Assembly (NCBI GenBank): GCA_009731375.1
Contig: BJOX01000229.1
Location: 586,677 to 650,676 of the forward strand
DNA: 64,000 nucleotides
Reading direction: 5' to 3'
Source of the DNA: Paulinella micropora
Taxonomy: Eukaryota; Cercozoa; Imbricatea; Euglyphida
The translations under genes and the position numbers were made by a program. Shown in pieces: positions 11,053 through 20,280 of this stretch (positions are counted from its first letter, which is position 1; each line of letters begins with the position of its first letter). Below the pieces are notes generated by a model that was not told the origin of the DNA, did not search any database, and saw nothing but the letters and a program-made list of their open reading frames with translations.

Positions 11053-11789
11053 NNNNNNNNNNNNNNNNNNNNNNNNNNNNNNNNNNNNNNNNNNNNNNNN
11101 NNNNNNNNNNNNNNNNNNNNNNNNNNNNNNNNNNNNNNNNNNNNNNNNNNNNNNNNNNNNNNNNNNNNNNNNNNNNNNNNNNNNNNNNNNNNNNNNNNNN
11201 NNNNNNNNNNNNNNNNNNNNNNNNNNNNNNNNNNNNNNNNNNNNNNNNNNNNNNNNNNNNNNNNNNNNNNNNNNNNNNNNNNNNNNNNNNNNNNNNNNNN
11301 NNNNNNNNNNNNNNNNNNNNNNNNNNNNNNNNNNNNNNNNNNNNNNNNNNNNNNNNNNNNNNNNNNNNNNNNNNNNNNNNNNNNNNNNNNNNNNNNNNNN
11401 NNNNNNNNNNNNNNNNNNNNNNNNNNNNNNNNNNNNNNNNNNNNNNNNNNNNNNNNNNNNNNNNNNNNNNNNNNNNNNNNNNNNNNNNNNNNNNNNNNNN
11501 NNNNNNNNNNNNNNNNNNNNNNNNNNNNNNNNNNNNNNNNNNNNNNNNNNNNNNNNNNNNNNNNNNNNNNNNNNNNNNNNNNNNNNNNNNNNNNNNNNNN
11601 NNNNNNNNNNNNNNNNNNNNNNNNNNNNNNNNNNNNNNNNNNNNNNNNNNNNNNNNNNNNNNNNNNNNNNNNNNNNNNNNNNNNNNNNNNNNNNNNNNNN
11701 NNNNNNNNNNNNNNNNNNNNNNNNNNNNNNNNNNNNNNNNNNNNNNNNNNNNNNNNNNNNNNNNNNNNNNNNNNNNNNNNNNNNNNNNN
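11053..11789. other. assembly gap (737 N)
   Basis: A run of N preceded by poly-C. It separates a plus-strand gene from a minus-strand gene, so the two 3' ends are hidden here. Confidence 1.
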
Positions 11790-12321
11790 TCTCGGGCGAA
11801 ACGCGCACTAGGCCGGACGCACAATACCCGAGCCAGCGGACGCTGAGGTCGCGGAGGCACAGCACACAGGGGCGCGGGGGCCTGTTCAGGATAGAGCGCA
11901 GGCAATGCATGGCGGTGCGCATGTTCTTGACGTACACCCCCACGTCCTTCCAGGCCCGCTCCAGGCACAGGAGCCTAGCGGGCAGGGGGGTGGTGTGGAG
12001 CCTGTTCTTGAGCACGAAATCTTCGTATTGTGAATACAAGCAGAGCTCGGCCTCGGACAGGCTGCGCAGCAGCGGCGAGGAGCCGGGCAGGGAGCCAGTG
12101 TGCCCGCCGGGCGCACCGTGGGCCGGGGGGAGTGGCCACCCCGTTCTCACGGCCAGGCAACGCGCCCCCAAGCCGCACTCTCCTTCTGGCAGGCGCGCGA
12201 GGCGCAGGTTGCCCGCCTCCACGGCCGCGCTGACGGTGGGGAGGTAGCGCAGGGGCTCGCGGGCTACGCACTCGTAGGAGACCAAGGCCGCGGCCCCCGA
12301 AGCCTTGGCGCCGGCGCTCAT
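11790..12321 (-). CDS. unrecognised protein, C-terminus in gap
   Basis: On the minus strand an ATG at 12321 opens 177 codons to the gap at 11789. The protein begins with an Ala-rich stretch, has a CxxC pair near its visible end (RPCVLCLRD), and a central helical region with alternating charge. The plus-strand frames here are shadows with high Arg and Pro content, whereas this frame has balanced composition, which favours it. I recognise no family. It is convergent with the gene at 10204 and probably divergent from the gene at 13086. Confidence 0.45.
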
Positions 12322-12323
12322 GT

Positions 12324-13085
12324 NNNNNNNNNNNNNNNNNNNNNNNNNNNNNNNNNNNNNNNNNNNNNNNNNNNNNNNNNNNNNNNNNNNNNNNNNNNNN
12401 NNNNNNNNNNNNNNNNNNNNNNNNNNNNNNNNNNNNNNNNNNNNNNNNNNNNNNNNNNNNNNNNNNNNNNNNNNNNNNNNNNNNNNNNNNNNNNNNNNNN
12501 NNNNNNNNNNNNNNNNNNNNNNNNNNNNNNNNNNNNNNNNNNNNNNNNNNNNNNNNNNNNNNNNNNNNNNNNNNNNNNNNNNNNNNNNNNNNNNNNNNNN
12601 NNNNNNNNNNNNNNNNNNNNNNNNNNNNNNNNNNNNNNNNNNNNNNNNNNNNNNNNNNNNNNNNNNNNNNNNNNNNNNNNNNNNNNNNNNNNNNNNNNNN
12701 NNNNNNNNNNNNNNNNNNNNNNNNNNNNNNNNNNNNNNNNNNNNNNNNNNNNNNNNNNNNNNNNNNNNNNNNNNNNNNNNNNNNNNNNNNNNNNNNNNNN
12801 NNNNNNNNNNNNNNNNNNNNNNNNNNNNNNNNNNNNNNNNNNNNNNNNNNNNNNNNNNNNNNNNNNNNNNNNNNNNNNNNNNNNNNNNNNNNNNNNNNNN
12901 NNNNNNNNNNNNNNNNNNNNNNNNNNNNNNNNNNNNNNNNNNNNNNNNNNNNNNNNNNNNNNNNNNNNNNNNNNNNNNNNNNNNNNNNNNNNNNNNNNNN
13001 NNNNNNNNNNNNNNNNNNNNNNNNNNNNNNNNNNNNNNNNNNNNNNNNNNNNNNNNNNNNNNNNNNNNNNNNNNNNNNNNNNNNN
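12324..13085. other. assembly gap (762 N)
   Basis: A run of N that hides the start of the membrane protein to its right and the promoter of the minus-strand gene to its left. Confidence 1.
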
Positions 13086-14358
13086 CTGCCGCGCCTCTGC
13101 CTGTGGAACCTGGCCCACGCGATCGCGCTCGTGCCCTGGTGCGAACCGGGCGTGGGGCCGGTGTGGACGTACCGGGACGCGCTGCTGCCGCTGGCCTGGC
13201 ACGTCTGGCTCGAATGCCTGGAACGCTACCCCACCGGCCTGGCTTACTTCGGCCACGACGACGAAGCACCCCCCGCCGGCCCCCGGGCCCTGCGCCTGGC
13301 GCTGTGTGTCGTGTGCACGGGGGCCTCCCTCGCCACGAGGCTGGGCTGGCCAGCGGGCGCCTTTCTGTTGCCAGCCCAGCTCTACGGCGGCCGGCTGTGG
13401 CTCCGCGCCTACCTGCGAACACGCCAACTCGCGCTGGTGCTGGCCAGCCGCCGCCGGCGGGTCAGGGCCCCACCCGGCGCCAAGAAGGAGGCCCACCCCG
13501 GCGCCGAGCGGCTGGCGACCATGTCGTCACGGATCCACTGCCTGTTGTGGGTAACGGGGCTGGCCGCCGCACTCTGCGCGGCCTACTTGGCGGCGTGGCT
13601 GCGGCTCTCTCCCTTGCTGGCACTCCGCTTGCCCCCGGCGGCCCGACCGTCGCGGTGGGCTTTCGCGCTGGGCCTCCTCGCCGCCCTCGGGCCGGCCGTC
13701 TGGGCTCACCTAGTGGCCGTGCAGGCGTGGCAGGCGTCGTCTCGCGGCGCCCCCCGGACAACCCCCGGCCTCCCCCCCCACCGTAGACAAGGAGCGTGTT
13801 CCCGGCGCCGGACAGGTGCCGGCCTCGGAGGAAACGGAGCGGAAAGGGGGCCGGGCGGCCAGCGACGCGGGCTGTCCCGTACCCCCCCTGACGGTGTCCA
13901 GCGCTACTGCACCGGGCCAGGCAGCCGAGCCGCAGCCCAGCCAGAGCCTGGCGGCGGCCCCCCACGCTAGGCCCACACTAGGCCCAGCCGCCGGCGCCGG
14001 GCTGCCCGCCAGCCCCCCGCCGCGTCCGTATGTCCCCTGGCCCGGTGCTCTTCGGAGCGCGCTCCCTACGGACTCGCAGAAGCTGCGGGCGCTCATCGAA
14101 TACTACGGCACCACCCCTCTGTCAGTCTTCCCCCAGCTCAACCCCATTCCCCCGGGGGACGAGGAGTCTCCCCCCTTGGGCTGGGTGCCGACCCGCATGC
14201 GCCCCCGGCTACGAACCTTACCGGACCACCTCTCCCGCTCGCCGCACATCCACTCCCGGGGAGTAGAAGAAGAGACCGGCTCACCTGTCCTGTCCATCGT
14301 CCGGAGTAGACCGAGCTCGCCGGCGCGGGCCGAGGAGCCGACGGCCCACCCTGCTTGA
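13086..14358 (+). CDS. multi-pass membrane protein with Pro-rich tail, 5' end missing, one frameshift
   Basis: The frame is open from the gap edge. It contains several hydrophobic segments: about 13280-13390, then 13535-13625 (LLWVTGLAAALCAAYLAAWL), then 13655-13735 (WAFALGLLAALGPAVWAHLV). Short Arg-rich loops lie between them. This gives at least three membrane spans. Near 13775-13783 a run of C coincides with a change of frame. The following frame encodes a Ser/Pro-rich, probably cytoplasmic tail that ends at TGA 14356-14358 after the compact motif LIEYYGTTPLSVF. The frame change sits on a homopolymer and may be a base-calling error. No family recognised. A receptor or transporter-like role is possible but not shown. 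Confidence 0.5.
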
Positions 14359-14634
14359 CGACGGGGGGAGGGCAGGGAAGGGAGCGTACCCCCCCCCCCC
14401 CCCCCCCCCGGGGCCCGGCCCNNNNNNNNNNNNNNNNNNNNNNNNNNNNNNNNNNNNNNNNNNNNNNNNNNNNNNNNNNNNNNNNNNNNNNNNNNNNNNG
14501 GGGGGCCGGGGGGGGGGGGGGGGGGGGGGGGAGGAGGCGGTGGTGCCTGTCCTGGCAGAGGTCAGGCTCCCTTCACACAACCAGAGGCCAGACATATTAC
14601 AAACAGCGTCGTCGCCCCGGCCTCTCCCTCCCTG
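14359..14634. other. intergenic poly-C / gap / poly-G
   Basis: A run of about 20 C, then a GC palindrome, then a gap of 78 N (14422-14499), then a run of about 20 G. The opposing homopolymers around the gap could form a long hairpin or a G-quadruplex, which would explain the failed assembly. After the poly-G there is a short transcribed-looking stretch. No gene seen. Confidence 0.5.
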
Positions 14635-14790
14635 ATGCTGGCTAACGTGTTCGGCGCGCCGGTCCCTCCCTCCTTGCTGCTGGCTAACGTGTTCGGCGCG
14701 CCGGCCCCTCCTTCCTTGCTGCTGGCTAACGTGTTCGGCGCGCCGGTCCCTCCCCCCTTGCTGCTGGCCAACGCGTCCGCAGCGCCGGCC
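14635..14790 (+). repeat. 42-bp coding minisatellite
   Basis: Three and a half tandem copies of a 42-base unit (CTGCTGGCTAACGTGTTCGG plus a Pro-rich half). They sit in frame at the start of the zinc-finger gene. The unit length is a multiple of three, so copy-number change keeps the reading frame. Confidence 0.75.
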
Positions 14791-15393
14791 TCGAAGGCCG
14801 CCTGGTGCACCGTGTGCGATAAAAGCTTTGCTAGCAAGTCCGGCCTGAAACTCCACCAGCTGATCCATGAGAACAAGCGCCCGTGGCGCTGCGGCCATTG
14901 TGACAGAGCCTTTCGGCAAAAGGTGGCGTTACAGAGCCACGAGCGCCTGCACACACGCGAAGCCCCTTACCGCTGCGACCTGCCGGGCTGCTCGCGAGCC
15001 TGTAAGTCCCCCCAGGCCTTGAAGTCACACTTGGAGGCGGAACACAAGCTGTGCACCGGCCGGCGGAGCCGGCGAGCCAAGCCCTTAGTGTGCCCGGACT
15101 GCCACAAGAGTTTCTGTTCCGTTGTTGCTTGCGAGAGGCACCGGCGGCACCCACGGGTGAAGTGCGGTCGGGGCCTCACCAAGGACGTGTGGGTGACGGG
15201 CGCCTGCCACCTGCTCATAAAAGGGCGGCGGGGCTGGCCAAGGGGCCTCACCAAGGGCGGCGGGGCTGGCCAAACTAGTCTAGCCGGGGGCGGGGAGAGG
15301 CCCGGGCCAAGGCCCCGCGTGCCGTGCAGGGCCGGCCCTACTATTAAGCTGGCAGGCCCTGGCGCCCCGGGTGTACAGATCGACGAGCGCTAG
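14635..15393 (+). CDS. C2H2 zinc-finger protein (four fingers)
   Basis: The ATG at 14635 is the first in a frame that is also open further upstream, so the start is provisional. The N-terminus is a repeat of a 14-residue unit (LLLANVFGAPVPPS). Then come four zinc fingers: WCTVCDKSF...HQLIH (about residues 59-81), WRCGHCDRAF...HERLH, YRCDLPGCSRAC...HLEAEH, and a last one, LVCPDCHKSF...H, followed by RHPRVKC. The third has the longer CxxxxC spacing found in TFIIIA-type fingers. The tail is basic and Gly-rich. The family binds DNA, or sometimes RNA, in the nucleus, so a transcription regulator is likely. The frame ends with TAG at 15391-15393. Confidence 0.8.
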   Translation: MLANVFGAPVPPSLLLANVFGAPAPPSLLLANVFGAPVPPPLLLANASAAPASKAAWCTVCDKSFASKSGLKLHQLIHENKRPWRCGHCDRAFRQKVALQSHERLHTREAPYRCDLPGCSRACKSPQALKSHLEAEHKLCTGRRSRRAKPLVCPDCHKSFCSVVACERHRRHPRVKCGRGLTKDVWVTGACHLLIKGRRGWPRGLTKGGGAGQTSLAGGGERPGPRPRVPCRAGPTIKLAGPGAPGVQIDER

Positions 15394-15787
15394 GGCCTCC
15401 GCCGCCTGGTGCGCCATCGCCCACCCGGAGGAAACCAGCGTGGGGCTTCTGCTGTTCGGCGGCCCCGTCCTGAACACAGCTCCGGGGGCACGCACCACCC
15501 CGCGCGCCGGCCACGCCCTCCCCGGGGCGCGTTGGGCGGGGGGGTGTGGGCCAGGGGGGGGACCAGGGGGGGGTGGCGGCCCCGTCCGGCGTGCCGCGGG
15601 CGGAGGGAAGGGGGGGGGGGCTGGCCGGCCGACAGGCCCGCCCGCCACTCCTCCCTCCTCCCAGGGGTCTTCCCCCCTTCCCTCTCCCCGCCCCGCGCGC
15701 GTCCGGCGCAGCGGCCGGGCCCTCGTGTCTGTGCAAAGTAGCAACTTAGAGTGGGTTAGGGTGCTCGGCTAGGCTTGGAGAGAGCAC
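15394..15787. other. GC-rich intergenic region without gene
   Basis: Frames here are low-complexity Gly/Pro/Arg shadows. Just upstream, two copies of GGCGGCGGGGCTGGCCAA lie at about 15226-15275, next to CATAAAAGG, but these fall in the end of the zinc-finger gene. Nothing else supported. Confidence 0.5.
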
Positions 15788-18700
15788 ATGCAGGGTCGTG
15801 TGCCTACGGGGCGCAGGCCCGCCCGCGCTCTGGCCCCGAGCCCCGACGTTCCTGGGGGGGTGTGGCTCCCGCTTTTGTGCGTGCTGTTAGTGCTGGCCGT
15901 GGTGCTGCCCTGGAGTGCCTGGCCGTCCGTCTGGGCGCCGCGGCGCGGGCGCTGCCGCGCGCGGGGCAGGCTCTGCCCCGCCGCGCCATGCCCACCCGGA
16001 CGGCCGGCCGCGTCGCCCAGCCCGCAGCCCGTGGTGTGCCAGCCGGGGCCCTGCGAGCTCGGGGCCCGTCCTTGGCCGCTCGCCGCCCCCGGCCTGCTGC
16101 CGGAGGCCTGCCCGGCGTCCCCGCCGCCGGCCGCCGGCGAGGACGACGGCCGCCGTGCTCGCCTGGGGCGACGAGCCCTCCGTGGTGCAGCTGGGCGCGG
16201 GCCGGTGCTGGGTGGCGGCGGCCGCCGCGCCGCGCCCGCCCCGGCCGCCCGCGGGATTCGTCCTGTACGTGCAGACACCCGAGGTGTACGGGGCGAGCGA
16301 CTATGACCTGCTGCGCGTGGCTTGGGTCCTGCTGGACGAGGCCGGCCTGCCCCTGCCGCCGGCCGGGGGCTGGGTGCGCCTGGCGTGGGCGTCGCCCCCG
16401 CCGGCCGGCGGGGCACTGGAGGACGCGGGGTGGTCCGCGGGCCCGGCCGCCGGCTTCGCCCGCGCGCGCGTGCCGCCGGCGGCCTTCGGGTCCTCCGCGG
16501 CCGAGCGGGCGGTGGTGGCGTCCCTGCAGGTGCCCGGCGCGCCCCCCGACTTCCGGCCGCCGCCGCCGCAGGAGTGGCGGGTGCGCCTGGTGCCCCCGCC
16601 GTGCCCGCCCGCCGGCTGCCGGCCGGCCCCGGCCGCGGACGGGTCGGGCCGTACGTGCTGGCCGAGGCGCCGTGGTGGCCGCTCGCCCCGGACAGCGAGT
16701 GGCGCGCCCGCCTGGTGCTGGCCCGCGAGCCGCCGCACACGGATGTGCGGGGGGGGACGCTCGTGTGGTGGGCTGAGGGCGCCGAGTACCTGGGCGTGGA
16801 GTGGGCCGCCGGCTTCGGGCCCGGCGCGGCGCCGCGGGCCGCCGGCGAGCAGCTGACGCTGTCCTTCGTGGCGCTGGCGGCCGCCGCGCCCGGCGCCGCG
16901 GGCTACGCCCCCTGGCCACCATCCGGTACCGGGCGGGCGCCGGCGTGCTGGCCCTGCACGGCCTGGTCGTGTCGCTGGTGTCCCGCGGCGCCGCCGGGCC
17001 GCGGCTGTTCGGGGCCAACACGGCCGTCGCGGTGAATGGCGAGCCGTCGTCGCTGCGCGTGGCCCTGCGGCCGCCGTTCCTGGTGGGGGCCTATGCCGCG
17101 CCCGAGGGCCTGCCGGCGCTGCGGGGCCTGCCCTGCGGCGCCGGGTGCCCTGCCGGTGCCCGGCTGTGCCTGGTGCCCGTCGTGGGGCGGCCAGACGGCG
17201 CCGGGCTGGCTGCTGACAAGCCCCCCCCGCCCGGTGCGGCTCACCGTCGAGGTGGCGCACGCCGTGGCGCCGGCGGGCTCGGCCGCCACCTACGCGCCCG
17301 TGTCGGCCCCGGACTGCACGGACTGGCGGGCGCTGCTGTGGTTCGAGGGCGAGCCGGCGGCGTACGTGGTGACGGAGGACCCGCGCCTCGTCGTGCAGGC
17401 GGCCGGGGGCGTGGCGCTGCCCACCCCCGGCCGCGCCTGCGCGGAAGCCCTGGCACGGCCGGGGGCGGCGTGGCTGGAGGCGGCGTGGCCCGGCCTGCCC
17501 CCGGCGCGGGCGGACCTGGTGGTGTACGACCTGGTGGCGCTGGAGCTGCGGGCCGACTACTACTCGCCCTTCGCGCCGGCGGGGCAGCCGCTCGCGACCT
17601 GCGAGCAGGGCGGGGCGCTGCGGCCCCTGCACTGCAGCCAGCTGTACTCGGCCGGCTGCCTCGTGGCCCGGGGGCGCCTGAGCGCCGGCGCGCCCGCGGC
17701 GGAGGCCGACCTCAGCGCCCACGTGGGCCTGGACGGGCCGGGCGCGGACGGGGCCGTGCGCCTGGACGCCCGCCCGCGCCCGGGCTGTGCCCGGCCGCTG
17801 CGGGCCGCCGCGCCCGGCACGAACGGCACGAACGGCACGACCGCGTGGCGCGCCCGCTTCCCCCCCGGCCCGGCGTGGCGGCTGGAGTCGTGCCCCGTGT
17901 CGGTGGCGGTGTCGACGGAGCCCTGGCCCGCCGTGGGCGCCAACGTGTCGTACGCGCCGGGCGGCGGCGCCGCCGCCGGGCCCTGGACCGTGCCCCGCGC
18001 GGGCGCCCGCCCCGACCCCGACGGCGTCCTGGTGCACTTCGAGGGCGGCTGGTGGCTGCGGCCCCTGGCGGACCTGTCCCCCCCCGAGGCCGCGCAGCTG
18101 ATCCGCTTCGGGCTGGACGACGGCACGCGGGCGGCCGTGGACCCGGCCACGGGGGCGCTGCGCCCCCGCCTGAACTCTTACCAAGTCAACACGGCGTACG
18201 TGACGGTGCTGTGCCCCGCCAACGCCAGCCGGGAGCTCAACGCGTCGGCGCCGGTGGCGCTCAACCTGGCGCCCGGCCCGTTCGAGGCCGGCTTCGGCGC
18301 CGCCGCGGGGGTGCCGTGCGCGGTGCAGGACTCCGTCGGGTGGCCCGGCCGGCAGGAGCTGTGGCTGCCCGTGACGTGCCACGCCGGCCCCGCGCGGCTC
18401 GCGTCCTGCCAGGTCGCGCTGTGCCTGGACGACCGCGCGTGGGACGTCGACCTGTTGCTGGCGGCGGTCGGCGAGGTCGGCGGCGCCTGCGACGCGCTGC
18501 CGGCCTTCTGCCCCGAGAACCCGCACGGGCTGGACGTGCGCTTCGTGCTCGGCCGGGCCCCTAGCTACGAACCCCGCTTCTCCGAGCTGGGCTACGCGCG
18601 CTGGCTGTTCTGGCAGGTGCAGGCCCTGGACCCGGCGGCGCAGCGCGCGCTGAGTGGAGAGGTGCACGTGTGCACGCTGCGCCTGCCGCTGCGCCCCGGC

Positions 18701-19423
18701 GCGTCCGGCCGCTACGCGCTCACGGGGTTCTTGGTCCAGCTGCGCGCGCTCGACGCGGCCGGCTCCGCCGTCCACGACTGGACGGCCGCCGCGGGCCTGC
18801 CGCCCCTGGGCGCGTCCGAGGCCTACGTGGTGGTGGCCGGCAACACTACGCTGGCGGCCGGGTACGCGGCCGCCCCGTCGCTGCGGCGGCGGCGCGCGCT
18901 GGCGGACGCGCCGGTGGACACGGGGCCCGCGCCCGTGGGGCCCTTCCCCACCGCGGGCGACACGGACGGCGACGGGCTCGTCTCGCTGAGCGACACGAGC
19001 CACATCGCGGCCGCGGCCGTGCACTTCGCCGCCACGGCCAACCGCTGGCTCGTGGACGGCGAGACCCCCGTCGGCTGCACGGGCTGTGGGTCCGCGGGGG
19101 GCGCCCCGCCCGCGTTCCGGTACGGCCGGGGGCCGCCGGACCCGGGCTTCCGGCCCCTGCTGCAGGCCTTGACGCCCAGCCTGCACCACCTGAACCCGTA
19201 CGAGGGGACGCCGCTGTACGAGCAGTGGCCGCCGGACCCGTCGTCCGCCTACCGGCGCCAGCCCCAGCCCGCCTGGGGGCAGGCGTACGACGCGCGGGAC
19301 TATACCAGCAACTCGGTGGACGTGGAGTTCCACGCGCAGAGCGTGGGGGGGCTGGCCCGCCTGCTGGCCATCCACAGCCCCTGGGACCTGGTGGACGCGC
19401 TGCCCGACTGCGAGGACACGCGG
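15788..19423 (+). pseudogene. long membrane-anchored extracellular-type protein with EF-hand-like loop; frameshifted and truncated
   Basis: ATG at 15788 is followed by a Pro/Arg-rich 24 residues and a strong hydrophobic helix (VWLPLLCVLLVLAVVLPWSAW), a signal-anchor. The coding pattern changes frame near 16145, 16640, 16910 and 17215, each time in a G/C run, and then stays in one frame from about 17225 to the composition break at 19423. The ectodomain is beta-rich with paired Cys and several NxS/T sites (NGTNGT, NASRELNAS). Near 18895 there is RRRRA, a possible furin-type site. At about 18955-18995 a 12-residue loop DTDGDGLVSLSD fits an EF-hand or dockerin calcium site. I do not recognise the whole protein. 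A cell-surface or secreted role follows from the anchor and glycosylation sites. Its natural C-terminus is lost at the junction. Confidence 0.5.
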
Positions 19424-19440
19424 GATATAATGGATAAACT
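19410..19440. other. abrupt junction between GC-rich DNA and Polinton sequence
   Basis: Left of about 19423 the sequence is GC-rich coding DNA. From ATATAATGGATAAAC (19423 on) it matches the Polinton segment starting at about 47588. The junction lies inside a Polinton gene that is complete at 47358-47726, so it is not a Polinton terminus and there is no TIR. It is either a misassembly or a real rearrangement. Confidence 0.8.
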
Positions 19441-19561
19441 TAACATTCATTCTAGTCAGGGTAAAGTTCAATTTAATGGTTTTGTCGAATGTCTTACTAC
19501 CATTAACCCCTCCTGGAAAATCATTACTCAGAAAAATAATCTTTTGGAATTTATAGTCCAT
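19424..19561 (-). pseudogene. Polinton gene A, N-terminal fragment
   Basis: The first 45 or so codons from ATG at 19561 are nearly identical to the gene at 47358-47726. After that the frame runs into GC-rich sequence that is not part of the gene. It is cut by the junction at 19423. Confidence 0.75.
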
Positions 19562-19565
19562 TGTG

Positions 19566-19817
19566 ATGCTCTCTATATTTACATTTATAAACTTTTTATT
19601 AATTAATATTTCTGCTCGGACTGCTTGTGATTTCTATTCGCGGGTCAGCGATAAAAAAAATGAAAGTTGTGTGTGGTGTATTCAAAAAGGAATAGAAACC
19701 AAATTTAAATGTGTGTATAAGCCTTTCAGCGATTGGTGTGTTAGTTTTGATGAAGCTATTCCGCTAATCTGTGCTGGTGATAGCTCTTGGTATAAAGTCT
19801 ATCTGTATGAATGCTAG
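19566..19817 (+). CDS. small secreted Cys-rich protein, copy 1 (intact)
   Basis: ATG at 19566 opens 83 codons. A hydrophobic N-terminus (LSIFTFINFLLINISA) is a good signal peptide with a likely cleavage after ISA. The mature part is about 65 residues with seven Cys (ACD, SCVWC, FKC, DWC, LIC, YEC) and several Trp, so it is probably disulfide-bonded. The ATG lies only 4 bases from the opposing ATG of gene A, so each gene's promoter must lie within the other gene. The stop TAG is followed at once by TAGGGG, the start of a hairpin. The copy at 47731 differs by about one residue in eight and has a frameshift. No family recognised. In the element it might act on the host cell surface or be a virion envelope or entry factor, but that is speculation. 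Confidence 0.65.
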   Translation: MLSIFTFINFLLINISARTACDFYSRVSDKKNESCVWCIQKGIETKFKCVYKPFSDWCVSFDEAIPLICAGDSSWYKVYLYEC

Positions 19818-19868
19818 TAGGGGTAAACCCCTACAACCCCAAGGGGTTTGAAAGGGGTTTCCCCTTTC
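19817..19868. terminator. triple tandem hairpin between convergent genes
   Basis: Three consecutive perfect inverted repeats: GTAGGGGTAAACCCCTAC (19817-19834), AACCCCAAGGGGTT (19835-19848) and GAAAGGGGTTTCCCCTTTC (19850-19868). They lie between the 3' ends of the secreted protein (+) and the membrane protein (-) and could act on both strands as transcript 3'-end signals. Confidence 0.65.
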
Positions 19869-20248
19869 ACTTCTTTGAGCTAGAAGGAGAAGGAAGGCAG
19901 ATGCCTATTAATAGTGTTAAAATACCCACATAAGTGTTGGCAACCTCACACGGTAAGTTCTTTTCAGACAGCCTTACAATACAAAGGGTGATGATGGCGA
20001 TAATGATACCCATTTGAAATAAGTATTTAATAAGGCGGCTGTCAGTTTTTCGCTTAGTCAAACAGCAATCCCAGCTGTCCTCGTATTCGTGGTCTAATTT
20101 TTTTTCTTCCTGCTTAATTTGGACATCAAGCACACGGTTCTTTAACTCTGGTGTGAGTTCGCCTCCATCTACTTCTATGATTGGTGGTGGGTGTAATCTA
20201 GGGGGCANNNNNNNNNNAGTGGAGGTGGAGGGTGTAATCTAGGTGGCA
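19867..20248 (-). CDS. single-pass membrane protein, copy 1
   Basis: The likely start is the ATG at 20246-20248 (MPPRLHPPP), followed by a 10-N gap at 20208-20217 whose flanks repeat the same GTAATCTAG stretch. The frame continues through an acidic helix, a short CC pair (DCC) and a membrane segment near the C-terminus (YLFQMGIIIAIITLCIVRL). A second hydrophobic stretch (YVGILTLLIGICL) ends at SSSKK. It stops with TGA at 19867-19869. The copy at 47982 conserves the topology. Function unknown. It lies next to the fibre gene in both copies, so a virion-associated membrane protein is possible. Confidence 0.6.
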
Positions 20249-20280
20249 TTGCAATTACGGATTTATGCTAATTGGTTTTT

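Noticed and set aside
10975-13422. Long minus-strand frame spanning two N gaps
   Set aside because: Most of it is N. Only the 177-codon part at 11790-12321 has plausible composition.
16301-19561. 1,086-codon minus-strand frame
   Set aside because: It runs antisense to the GC-rich surface-protein gene, is Arg/Gly/Ala-rich low complexity, and only its first 45 codons (gene A) are real.
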